DNA from: Bacteroidales bacterium UBA2861
Lineage (GTDB): Bacteria; Bacteroidota; Bacteroidia; Bacteroidales; UBA932
Direction of reading: 5' to 3'
Assembly: GCA_002350615.1 (NCBI GenBank)
Contig: DEFD01000028.1
Location: forward strand, 14,496-78,495
Length of the DNA stretch: 64,000 bases
The translations under genes and the position numbers were made by a program. Of the stretch, positions 33,971 to 41,971 are shown piece by piece (position 1 is the stretch's first letter; the number at the start of each line of letters is the position of its first letter). The notes beneath the pieces are model-generated. The model was not told the origin of the DNA. It was given only the letters and a program-made list of their open reading frames with translations, and did no database searches.

Positions 33971-34888
33971 ATGGCAAAAGAAGATCCCCTCGAAAGAATA
34001 GCCCGCGAAGAAGCGGAACGCGAACAACGTGCCGGCTCACTCCGGCCCGTGATATGGGTGCTGGCAATCATAGCCCTCGCCCTGGCAGGAACCCTCGCAT
34101 ATATCTGGATGCAGAAAAACAGCCTTGTTGGAGCCCTGGAGGAGGAGAAACAGGACCTCACAGTGCAGATCGAGTCCCTCCAGAAGGACTACGCCGAGCT
34201 TTCATCCGAATATGACGTAATCAATTCCCAGCTGGATTCATCTCGCGAAGAAGTGGCTCAGCTTGTGGAGCGCATCAAGAAGACGCAGGCCGTGGACCGT
34301 GCGAAAATCCGTCAGTATGAAAAGGAACTCGGCACACTGCGAAGCATCATGCGCAATTATATCGTGCAGATCGATTCCCTCAACACCCTGAACCATAAGC
34401 TTACCGCAGACCTGAACCAGGCACGCAAAGAAGCCGACGAGCAGGGGCGCAAGAACGCAGAGCTGAGCGAGAAGGTTTCCGACCTTTCCAACAGAGTGGC
34501 GGTCGGGTCGGTGATAAAGGCACGCGGAGTTTCTCTCACTGCATACAATGCTTCGGAGAAGGCTACGGACCGCAGCAGCCGTGTGGTACGGATGGTGGTA
34601 GGGATGACCCTTATCGAGAACGACCTTGCCGCAAAAGGCCCGGTGCGTGTTTACGTAAGGGTTAAGGACCCTGAAGGATTCCTGCTCCAGGACGGCAGCA
34701 ACGCAAGTTTCAGCTTCGAGGGTTCGGCGCTCCCGGCCACCGCTTCCCGTGAAATCGATTATCAGGGCAGCGATGTGGAGATCAGCGTTTATGTGAACAA
34801 TATCGAATCCTACGTAAAGGGTGTCTATACTGTAGAAGCTTACACGGCGCAGGGCCTGCTCGGAAAGGCGGAAACCCTGCTGCGATAG
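33971..34888 (+). CDS. Membrane-anchored coiled-coil protein of unknown function
   Basis: A 305-residue protein: charged cytoplasmic N-terminus, one membrane helix (about 26-46, VIWVLAIIALALAGTLAYIW), then a long heptad-rich coiled coil (about 52-175). A compact beta-rich domain follows (about 178-305; RVVRMVVGMTLIENDLAAKG, YVRVKDPEGFLLQDG, YTVEAYTAQGLLGKAETLL). The layout suggests a periplasmic structural or scaffolding protein. I know similar proteins only as conserved Bacteroidota hypotheticals. hemW begins 41 bases later. Confidence 0.75.
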   Translation: MAKEDPLERIAREEAEREQRAGSLRPVIWVLAIIALALAGTLAYIWMQKNSLVGALEEEKQDLTVQIESLQKDYAELSSEYDVINSQLDSSREEVAQLVERIKKTQAVDRAKIRQYEKELGTLRSIMRNYIVQIDSLNTLNHKLTADLNQARKEADEQGRKNAELSEKVSDLSNRVAVGSVIKARGVSLTAYNASEKATDRSSRVVRMVVGMTLIENDLAAKGPVRVYVRVKDPEGFLLQDGSNASFSFEGSALPATASREIDYQGSDVEISVYVNNIESYVKGVYTVEAYTAQGLLGKAETLLR

Positions 34889-34929
34889 TTGGTTTTCACT
34901 GAGGAGGCGGCCGCTTTCGCGTACCACCG

Positions 34930-36543
34930 ATGATCTACGTCCACGTACCCTTCTGCAGGAGTTTCTGTACTTACTGCGATTTCTACTCGGAGATTCTCGC
35001 CCGCCCCGACCGGGAGTGCGAGCGTGCTGCTCTGACGAGTGATGGCGTCCCGGGAACCGTGAGCACGAATGGGCGAGGTCCGATTTTAGGGCGGGGATCT
35101 CGCCCGCGTGAGTGCGAGCAGAATAGCCTGAAAGACCATTTAGGTGGGCGAGGTGTAGGAGATAAAATCGGACCTCGCCCGGATTCAGTCGTTGAACGTT
35201 ATACCGACGAGCTGTGCGGCGAGATAGATGCGAGGCGGGAAGAGATCCGCGCCACGCTGGGGCTGAATACTTTATATATAGGAGGGGGGACTCCGAGCGT
35301 GCTGCCGCTGCCTGCACTGCGTCGGATAGTGGAGGCACTTTCGGAAGTCAGCGGCGTGCCCGTCGGTCCGGCGGGAGTTGAAGGGGTCACATCCGCGGTG
35401 AGGCGCTACGAGGAATTCACCATAGAGGTTAATCCTGAAGATATAGTTGAACGGGGCCCGGAGTTCGTCCGGGGCCTGCTCGATCTCGGTGTTACCCGTA
35501 TCAGCATGGGGGTTCAGAGCCTGGATGACGGGGTTCTCCGCTGGATGAACCGCCGGCACGACGCAGCCCGCGCCCGCCAGGCCTGGCAAATCCTCAAGGA
35601 AGCGTCGGAGGTGTTCCCACCCTCCCATATTTCGGGAGGGGAGAAACAAAAAGGGGCCAAAACGTTCCCACCACCCCCGATTTCCGGACGGGGTAAACAC
35701 GTACCTGCCTGCAGCTTAAGCGTAGATCTGATAATCGGCGTGCCTGGAATGACGGAGGAAACGCTGTCGGAGACCCTCAGGGAAATCATAGAGTGGCGAC
35801 CGGACCACATTTCAGCATACCAGCTGAGCATAGAAGAGGGCAGCGCCCTGGCCGATCTGATCGCTTCCGGCAAGGTTTCCGAGCTGCCGGAGGAGCAATG
35901 CCGGGCACAGTACGAGATGGTCTGCAGGGAACTCGGTGCTGCCGGATATGAACATTATGAGATTTCGAACTGGTGCCTGCCGGGGAAACGCAGCAAGCAT
36001 AATTCAGCTTACTGGAAGCGTCTGCCCTATGTCGGAATTGGGCCAGGAGCACATTCGCTGGGCGGCTATGCCGCTGCGCCAGCGAATAGCGGCCCTTCGG
36101 CCGCGTCATTAGGGGCCCCGCCCCTAATATACCCCGGGACTGCAGAAGCAGTAGCGCCTTGCGCTAGCGGCCCTTCGGCCGCGTCATTAGGGGCCCCGCC
36201 CCTAATATACCCCGGGACTGCAGAAGCAGTCCTGTCGCATGGCTCCGAGGGCGGCTATGAGGCAAAGATTCGCAGTTGGAACAGCAAGGTCCTGAGCGGA
36301 TGGAAGCGGGAGTGCGAAACTCTCACGGCAGAGGAAATCCGCGAAGAACGCATCATGCTGGGACTGCGCACATCAGAGGGAATAGATCCAGGGCTCATTG
36401 CTTCTTGTGTCAAGGATGAAATCCGAGGAAAGGGTTCCGATGAGAAAGCGCTGCCGGACGGACTGACAAAGGAAGTCGGCCGCATCCGCATCCCGGAAAG
36501 CTCGTGGTTCATAGCCGACGAAATTATCGCGGGCCTGTTTTAG
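34930..36543 (+). CDS. hemW: HemW-like radical SAM protein expanded by several in-frame palindromic inserts
   Basis: A 537-residue protein; HemW is normally under 400. The radical-SAM cluster motif is VPFCRSFCTYCDFYS (CxxxCxxC) at residues about 9-16. LYIGGGTPSVLP, TIEVNPEDI, VTRISMGVQSLDD, SVDLIIGVPGMT, ISAYQLSIEEGSAL, YEHYEISNW and GIGPGAHS follow in family order. HemW is thought to handle heme rather than act as an oxidase. Four foreign stretches interrupt it: about 60 residues with element C after CDFYSE, about 32 residues with two D repeats before SLSVDLIIG, and tandem A elements (about 55 residues) after GAHSLGGYAA. No stop or frameshift results. Whether the product folds is open. Confidence 0.9.
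   Translation: MIYVHVPFCRSFCTYCDFYSEILARPDRECERAALTSDGVPGTVSTNGRGPILGRGSRPRECEQNSLKDHLGGRGVGDKIGPRPDSVVERYTDELCGEIDARREEIRATLGLNTLYIGGGTPSVLPLPALRRIVEALSEVSGVPVGPAGVEGVTSAVRRYEEFTIEVNPEDIVERGPEFVRGLLDLGVTRISMGVQSLDDGVLRWMNRRHDAARARQAWQILKEASEVFPPSHISGGEKQKGAKTFPPPPISGRGKHVPACSLSVDLIIGVPGMTEETLSETLREIIEWRPDHISAYQLSIEEGSALADLIASGKVSELPEEQCRAQYEMVCRELGAAGYEHYEISNWCLPGKRSKHNSAYWKRLPYVGIGPGAHSLGGYAAAPANSGPSAASLGAPPLIYPGTAEAVAPCASGPSAASLGAPPLIYPGTAEAVLSHGSEGGYEAKIRSWNSKVLSGWKRECETLTAEEIREERIMLGLRTSEGIDPGLIASCVKDEIRGKGSDEKALPDGLTKEVGRIRIPESSWFIADEIIAGLF
35071..35180 (+). repeat. Type C palindromic element inside hemW
   Basis: A perfect 18-bp inverted repeat, 35071-35088 (GGGCGAGGTCCGATTTTA) with 35163-35180, encloses 74 bp. 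GGGCGAGGT recurs near 35146. A direct repeat GAGTGCGAGC at 35014-35023 and 35110-35119 shows that the rearranged stretch may start before the left arm. Only one copy was seen. Confidence 0.8.
35613..35699 (+). repeat. Type D tandem repeat inside hemW
   Basis: Two related 36-bp units, starting GTTCCCACC at 35613 and 35664, are 51 bp (17 codons) apart. They agree at about three quarters of positions. Each folds on itself: CCCTCCC-atatttc-GGGAGGG in the first and CCCC...GGGG in the second. They encode the related peptides VFPPSHISGG and TFPPPPISGR. Confidence 0.7.
36089..36152 (+). repeat. Type A palindromic element, copy A2, inside hemW
   Basis: Same three hairpins as A1 (36089-36104, 36108-36128, 36139-36152) but lacking the CCTGTCGCAT tail. 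It is the first of two tandem copies with a 78-bp (26-codon) period. Confidence 0.9.
36167..36248 (+). repeat. Type A palindromic element, copy A3, inside hemW
   Basis: Complete copy with the same tail as A1 (CCTGTCGCATGGCTCCGA at 36231-36248). It is joined to A2 by a short AGCGC-ctt-GCGCT hairpin. It is read in the same frame as A1. Confidence 0.9.
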
Positions 36544-36558
36544 CGGGACACTACTACG

Positions 36559-37048
36559 TCAAGGGGTTGAATCTCCCTTGCGCACGCGTTTAACGGTGTG
36601 CTTCAACTTCCCTATCACAAAGTTAATCTCCAGCGACGACTCAGTTTCCCTAGTCTCCAAATCCGGCATCACAATATCTGTCAAGACATTACCGAAGTGT
36701 TTCATCAGTTCTTGCATGCTCGCTCTTTAAGATCGTCGCCAGCATATACAGCCCTCTTTCTGTAAATGCCTTGGTAGAATTGCGGTTCATTGTCGACACT
36801 TTTGTGGTCAAATTTTTTGATCGCAAATCAAGTAACTCACTGGCTGTCAATTCAAACATATATTCTTTTGGAAATTTATCGCGGTTATTGCGGACTGCTT
36901 GGTTGATTTCCCGCGTTTTCACCCCGTACAGCGCCGCGACATCAGCATCTGCGATTACTTCCTGGCCACGAATAGTGATGATTTTCCCCTCAACTTCTTC
37001 CGTTCCGATCAATGCAAGACCGAATTTGTTTTGATGTAATTTATCCAT
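36559..37048 (-). pseudogene. ORF6N-domain gene broken by internal deletion and frameshift
   Basis: The first frame (37048-36689) gives 119 residues: FGLALIGTEEVEGKIITIRG, VIADADVAALYGVKTREINQ, then KAFTERGLYMLATILKS, which is the ORF6N DNA-binding domain seen in many Bacteroidota and phage genes. It then runs into an unrelated short tail and stops. In another frame, 36717-36559 encodes MQELMKHFGNVLTDIV, ETESSLEINFVIGKLKHTVK and a basic end, which is how intact relatives of this subfamily end. The middle segment (about 40 residues in relatives) is missing and the frame is shifted. It is an orphan gene between hemW and the PUL regulator, so it may be a relic of mobile DNA. Confidence 0.7.
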
Positions 37049-37163
37049 GCAACTATGATTTATCGTTTCAAGGCTGCAATACTATACAACTATTTCCGTC
37101 TTTTTGTGGTCAAAAGCTGGGTACAATCTAAATATTTCTGTTTTTTATATTGGGGAGACTCCC

Positions 37164-40100
37164 CTATTTACCGTAGGCAGAAGGGGGTACGCCGAAACGC
37201 TTTTTGAAGCGGATGGTAAAGTATTTCGCGGAACTGAAGCCAAGTTCGTCCGCAATTTCCGAAACACGGTGCGTTCCGTCAAGAAGCATCTGAGCGGCGT
37301 GCCGCAGACGGATATCCTCGATGAAATCCCTGGGACTCATCTCGGTTGCCGCATACAATTTTTCCGTCAAGGAAGTCTTGCTCATATTCAATTCCGAACA
37401 GAGCCGCGAGACATTGAGACCTTCCGAATAGAGATTCCTTTCCACTGCCCCGATTGCGGCATTGAGGAAATTCAAGTCTTTCCGGTTCGAGCTTCGCTGC
37501 TGACCGCCGGCCAAAGCATACTTTTCCTGCAGGATCCGCCTGTTTTCCAACAGACTGCGGCAGCTTGCCACAAGCAGTTCCGTCTTGAAAGGCTTGATTA
37601 TAAACGCATCGACGCCAGAGAGCACGCTCTCCAGATTCCTCTGTTCCGACGCATGCGCCGTGATGAGGACGAAAGGAATATGGCTCGTCTCATATTTGCT
37701 CCTGAGTTGTGCCGCCAGGCCGAGCTCGTCGGAAGAATCCGGGGCGAGGTCACAAACGATGATGTCCGGCTGCCGGGATGTAGCCACGGAAAGGGCCTCT
37801 GCTGCCGATGAGCTCACCAGGATGTCGTATTCTTCGCCGAGGACGCCCCTCAGCATTGCCGTCATCTCCGGATTGTCGGACACAATGAGCATCTGCTCGG
37901 GATGGCGCCTGGACGGGGGAAGGTCCACCTCCTGGAGCGGAGAATCCGCCGCAGGGCGCAGCAGGTGGGGCTGCTGGACCGGTTCGTATTTGTTTTCCAG
38001 GTCCACGTAGCCGGAAATGATTCCGCTCATCTCCTTTGCCTTGGAATAAGTGCTTTCTATGTATTTCATTCCGTTGGCGGAGGAACCGTAGCGGGAGAAG
38101 AAGGTCTCCAGATCGCCCAGGATAAGGGTGAGAGGGGTGCGGAGCTGGCGGGAGATGTCCACGAAAAGGCGTGTCCTCCTACGGCTTTCCTCCTCTTCGT
38201 AGTTCAGGCGTTGGCGGAGCATCATCCTGGAATAAAGGATATAAAGGAGCAGGACTATTACAAGGAGCACGGCAAGAGCATACGCCGATTTTGCCAGTTT
38301 GGTGGCATACCACGGGGCCCGGAGGCGCAAACGCAGAGAGATTTCACCCGGATTGGCGAAACCGGGGTCGCCGCTGTACTGGGCTACAAGCCTGTAGCGG
38401 CCCTCGGGGACATTCATATATATAATAGGAAGCGCGGGATCGAAAGGAGTCCATTCTTCATCGAAACCTTCGAGACGGTATCTCCAATAGACCGGCGTCA
38501 CCGCGAACAAGTCGAAGTCCTCGACCTGGACGGAGAAATTCCTCTCGCCGGGCTGCAGTTCCACAGACTTCAGGAAGGGCAGGCGGGTCCCGAAATTCCT
38601 CGGGCTGTTGTTCACGAATATCATGTCGAAAGAAGGCTTTCCCGGCAGCGGGGCGGGCTGGGACTTTCCGGTAGAATAAATCTCTATCCCGTTCTTGCCG
38701 CCTATCCACATGGTGCCGTCGCCCCTTTTGAGGAAACAGCCTCCCCTGATGGAGCCAAGCCCCATACCGTCCGCGCAGGAGTAGTTGGCTTCCACCTTTC
38801 CGCCGGGGCCAATCAGCGCAAGTCCGGAACGGTTGCCCACAAGATAGCGCCCCTGCGGAAGCGGCGTTATGCGGCCGACAGAATTGTCCGAAAGTCCGGA
38901 GGTCACCACATCCTCCAGCTCACCGTTTATCAGCCTCGCCACTCCCCTTCCGGTAACACATACATATAAGGTATCCCCCGAGGCAACTGCATTGGCGCAA
39001 TGCCCGGTGACAGGCAAAGAGACCAGGCTGTGCGTGCGGCAATCGTACTTCAGGACGCCAAGAGAGCTGAAGACGAGCGAAGAGTCGCCATATTCCGTAA
39101 TCGAGTACACGGGCCTGTCATAGGGGAAAAGCTTCCTGGAGACGAAGGTCTCGGAATCGGGATCGAATACGAAGCAGCCGTGATTGGTGCCGAGCAGCAG
39201 GGCCCCGTCGCGCTGCACTATGGCCTGGACACTTTCCTCGTATTGGACGCCGCGCTCATCGTGAAAATAATAATCCTCCCAGGTCGAAGATGGGATATCG
39301 TAATAGCGAAGATGCCCCTGAAATTCCCCTGCCCATATTCCATCCCTCTTATCATCGTAAAGGGCCGCCTGGAACTTTATGCCGGATCCCGAAGCGATCT
39401 CCTCGTCCTGCCCGGCATCGCTCCCGAGCCGGAACATTCCGTAATTGTCCGTGAACACCCACACGTCGCCGCGGACATCCTCCACCATCGCGCTCACCTG
39501 ATGCAGGCTGAGGTCGCCGGTATCCAGCGGGCTGAATGCGTCGTAGGCGCCGTTCCTGAAATAGACTCCGTTATAGAAAGTGCTCACCCAAATATTGCCG
39601 TTCCTGTCCCGGAACACTTCCCAGACCGCTTCGCCCCTGGGCACTCCTCCGGTCTCCACTACGCATTCACCGTCCGGTAGCAGGCGGAAGAGGCCGTCCG
39701 CCGCCCCTATGAGCACCGAGCCGTCCGGCAGGGAGCAGAAGGAGCGCAGCTTGAGGTTGGGAACTTCCTTATCGGGCTTTTTCTCCCAGACACGGACCTG
39801 GCTGAAACCGGCAGAGAGTTCCGCGAATCCTCCGGTAGCGAATCCCACCAGATAGTTCCCTCCGGGCCGCTGATAAAGGACGCTGATGGTCCTGTCAAGT
39901 TGTGCCTCCTTGTTGAAGACGCCGGCGGCATAGCTGTAGATGGCGCCCGAGTTTGAAGCCAGCAAGAGAGCCCCCTGCGAGGAACGGATCATCGATACGA
40001 ATGACTCGCCTGGGCAGCCGGCAAGAGGGAGCAGAGTATCCCCCGCAGAATGGTAAAGGACGGAATCGGAAGCCAGCAGAAGGCTGTCTTCTTCCGCCAG

Positions 40101-40454
40101 GAACACGCATTCGAGGTAATCGATGCCGGGATTGGATAGGCGCGAGTGGGAATCTTCAGTTACATCGAAGCGCAGGACCGACTGATAGGAAACCGCATAG
40201 ACAAGCCTGTCGCCGTTGCAGGCAAGGCCGTGGGTGATGAGAGGGCGGCTCACCCGACGCGGCTGAGTGCCGCAATATCTGCACAGGCCCGAACTCGAAT
40301 TGATCCAGATGGTCCCGGTGCCGTCCTGACAGACGGAATAGGCCGCTCCGCTGTTGATGGATTCAAAGACAGGGGGCCTGATATATGTCGATGCCTCAGC
40401 CAGCGACAAAGACAAAAGGCTCAGCGTGGCCAGAGTAAAAAGAAAGCGTTTCAT
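37164..40454 (-). CDS. Hybrid two-component regulator lacking a functional kinase (HTCS-like)
   Basis: A 1096-residue protein; complete HTCS proteins are about 1300-1400. After a signal peptide (ending AEA-ST) comes a two-lobed periplasmic beta-propeller sensor with repeated WINSSSGLCR-type blades. A Y_Y_Y domain (about 630-700, YWRYRLEGFDEEWTPF) and a membrane helix (about 719-741) follow. The HisKA region reads FVDISRQLRTPLTLILGDLE, so the phospho-accepting His is Arg 769. No HATPase region follows: about 45 residues of linker lead straight to a receiver domain (IVSDNPEM, Asp 902 in IVCDLAPD, IIKPF). The end is an AraC helix-turn-helix domain (about 995-1096). It is divergent from the GH28-like gene and probably regulates this PUL. 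Confidence 0.9.
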   Translation of the reverse strand: MKRFLFTLATLSLLSLSLAEASTYIRPPVFESINSGAAYSVCQDGTGTIWINSSSGLCRYCGTQPRRVSRPLITHGLACNGDRLVYAVSYQSVLRFDVTEDSHSRLSNPGIDYLECVFLAEEDSLLLASDSVLYHSAGDTLLPLAGCPGESFVSMIRSSQGALLLASNSGAIYSYAAGVFNKEAQLDRTISVLYQRPGGNYLVGFATGGFAELSAGFSQVRVWEKKPDKEVPNLKLRSFCSLPDGSVLIGAADGLFRLLPDGECVVETGGVPRGEAVWEVFRDRNGNIWVSTFYNGVYFRNGAYDAFSPLDTGDLSLHQVSAMVEDVRGDVWVFTDNYGMFRLGSDAGQDEEIASGSGIKFQAALYDDKRDGIWAGEFQGHLRYYDIPSSTWEDYYFHDERGVQYEESVQAIVQRDGALLLGTNHGCFVFDPDSETFVSRKLFPYDRPVYSITEYGDSSLVFSSLGVLKYDCRTHSLVSLPVTGHCANAVASGDTLYVCVTGRGVARLINGELEDVVTSGLSDNSVGRITPLPQGRYLVGNRSGLALIGPGGKVEANYSCADGMGLGSIRGGCFLKRGDGTMWIGGKNGIEIYSTGKSQPAPLPGKPSFDMIFVNNSPRNFGTRLPFLKSVELQPGERNFSVQVEDFDLFAVTPVYWRYRLEGFDEEWTPFDPALPIIYMNVPEGRYRLVAQYSGDPGFANPGEISLRLRLRAPWYATKLAKSAYALAVLLVIVLLLYILYSRMMLRQRLNYEEEESRRRTRLFVDISRQLRTPLTLILGDLETFFSRYGSSANGMKYIESTYSKAKEMSGIISGYVDLENKYEPVQQPHLLRPAADSPLQEVDLPPSRRHPEQMLIVSDNPEMTAMLRGVLGEEYDILVSSSAAEALSVATSRQPDIIVCDLAPDSSDELGLAAQLRSKYETSHIPFVLITAHASEQRNLESVLSGVDAFIIKPFKTELLVASCRSLLENRRILQEKYALAGGQQRSSNRKDLNFLNAAIGAVERNLYSEGLNVSRLCSELNMSKTSLTEKLYAATEMSPRDFIEDIRLRHAAQMLLDGTHRVSEIADELGFSSAKYFTIRFKKRFGVPPSAYGK

Positions 40455-40461
40455 ATTACCG

Positions 40462-40513
40462 AGGGTAAATATAGAAAAAAGTTCAAAATTACCCTAATTC
40501 CGGTTCAAAATTA
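40462..40513. promoter_or_regulatory. Direct-repeat operator candidate between the HTCS-like gene and the PUL
   Basis: GTTCAAAATTA occurs at 40481-40491 and again at 40503-40513, a 22-base spacing (two helical turns). This suits dimeric AraC-type domains. An overlapping inverted repeat AGGGTAA/TTACCCT spans 40462-40495. The repeats lie where the -33 element of the PUL promoter should be. The same bases also read TAATTTTG on the minus strand, so one could instead be a -7 box for the regulator. Confidence 0.5.
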
Positions 40514-40537
40514 TACCATAGCAACTACACACAAGAC

Positions 40538-40545
40538 TAACTTTG
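40538..40545 (+). promoter_or_regulatory. -7 box TAACTTTG of the PUL operon
   Basis: A consensus -7 match 10 bases before the ATG at 40556. No TTTG is found at the expected -33 distance. The direct repeats occupy that side, as expected for an activator-dependent promoter. Confidence 0.5.
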
Positions 40546-40555
40546 CTATCAGCCA

Positions 40556-41965
40556 ATGATAATTACACTAAGACATCTGACCGCAATTGCGGTTTCAGCA
40601 TCATTATTAATCTCTTGCCGCAACGGCGAGGGTTCCGCTCCCGGGCAGAAAGAATCCCTCGGAACGGTGGAAACCTATGTTTATGCGGCATCGGTGATTC
40701 CTTCCGTGAGATATTCCGTGAAAGTGAACGGAGAAAACCAGACGGTAATCAGCACCACCGAGCCGGACTTCTGCGTTTTCGGAGCCGGTGGCAAGGTGAA
40801 AGTAGAAATCGCTTCGTACGAAGAGCATATCAAATCGGCAGTCGTCCGTCCCTTGAACAAGAACCCGGAATACGAGGTGGAGAACGACAGGATCACGCTG
40901 TATATGCAGCCGTACGACCGGTTCGTGGTGGAGATCAACGGCAGTGAAGACGGCGCCCTTTTCGTTTTCGCCAACCCGGTCGAGCAGAAACCGGCGGACA
41001 GGAGCAATTACAAGTATTTCGAAACCGGGAAGGTGTATGACGCCGGTCAGATATCCCTTGCATCCGGCCAGAAAGTCTATATCGAAGGAGGTGCGATAGT
41101 CAAAGGCGCAGTATCCTGCACAGGGCAGAAAAATGTAGGACTCGAAGGCTGCGGAATACTTGACAACGGGGACGGAGACCAGAAAACCGTGTTCTTCAAC
41201 AAATGCGACGGCATCAGCCTGAAGAATGTCCTTGTACGAAACAGGAACGCCTGGACTACATTCATCGCGGATTCCCAGAACCTGGAAGCGGACGGATATA
41301 AGGTGATAGCCACTTTCAGCGACAAGGCCGACGGCAGCGGCAACGAGAACGACGCCTTCGACCTTATGGGAGTCGCACACGCACGCATAAAGCATGGTTT
41401 CTCCTATTGCCACGACGATGCCTTCTGCATCAAAAGCCGCAAATGGACCTACGGGGCGGAAACCCACGACATAGTATTCGAGGACTGCATAGCCTGGAAC
41501 CACGGCTCCGGCAACAGTTTCGAAATAGGATACGAACTCCAGGAAAACGTTTACGACATCCACTTCAAGGATATTTTCAGCATCCACAGCGCAGGACGGG
41601 CGGAATACCGCCGCGGAGCCATCGGCATACATAACGGGGCCGGAGGCAAGATCAGCGACATCAGCTACGAAAACGTATGGCTGGAGGATCCGAAAGAATA
41701 TGGGATATACATGACCATAATCCAGAGCAACTACAATATAGGCAACGACGTCACATGGGCTCCGGGATATATGGAGAACATAAGTTTCAAGAACGTGCAT
41801 ATCGGCAAAACCGCTTACGGCAATTTCGCCAAAGGCTACGACTCCGCCACGCACGCCCTTAAAAACATCCGCTTCGAAGACCTGTTCATTGAAGGGAAGA
41901 AGGCCGTGAACGCCACGGAAGCCGGATTCAAGACATTGACAAACGCAGACATATCTTTCAAATAG
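40556..41965 (+). CDS. GH28-like (polygalacturonase-fold) lipoprotein, copy 1
   Basis: A 469-residue lipoprotein (lipobox LLISC) with a beta-sandwich N-terminal domain (about 35-145) and a right-handed parallel beta-helix (about 155-469). Catalytic-type motifs follow the GH28 pattern: ENDAFDL (Asn 265-Asp 266), CHDDAFCIKS (Asp 287, Asp 288) and HGSGNSFEIGYE where GH28 has its GHG region. The strict GH28 signature differs, and the N-terminal domain recalls GH49-type enzymes, so the family within clan GH-N is uncertain. Its paralogue is at 52463-53905 in the same operon. It is the first gene of the PUL, directly after the presumed operator, with susC 6 bases downstream. Confidence 0.75.
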   Translation: MIITLRHLTAIAVSASLLISCRNGEGSAPGQKESLGTVETYVYAASVIPSVRYSVKVNGENQTVISTTEPDFCVFGAGGKVKVEIASYEEHIKSAVVRPLNKNPEYEVENDRITLYMQPYDRFVVEINGSEDGALFVFANPVEQKPADRSNYKYFETGKVYDAGQISLASGQKVYIEGGAIVKGAVSCTGQKNVGLEGCGILDNGDGDQKTVFFNKCDGISLKNVLVRNRNAWTTFIADSQNLEADGYKVIATFSDKADGSGNENDAFDLMGVAHARIKHGFSYCHDDAFCIKSRKWTYGAETHDIVFEDCIAWNHGSGNSFEIGYELQENVYDIHFKDIFSIHSAGRAEYRRGAIGIHNGAGGKISDISYENVWLEDPKEYGIYMTIIQSNYNIGNDVTWAPGYMENISFKNVHIGKTAYGNFAKGYDSATHALKNIRFEDLFIEGKKAVNATEAGFKTLTNADISFK

Positions 41966-41971
41966 AAGTAT

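Noticed and set aside
36089..36248. Type A hairpins as transcription terminators
   Set aside because: They lie in the middle of hemW and lpxK, lack T-runs, and the downstream parts of both genes are conserved.
36089..36248. Type A elements as integron attC sites or a small CRISPR
   Set aside because: There are no integron core sites or integrase, copies are inside genes, and there are no unique spacers between regular repeats.
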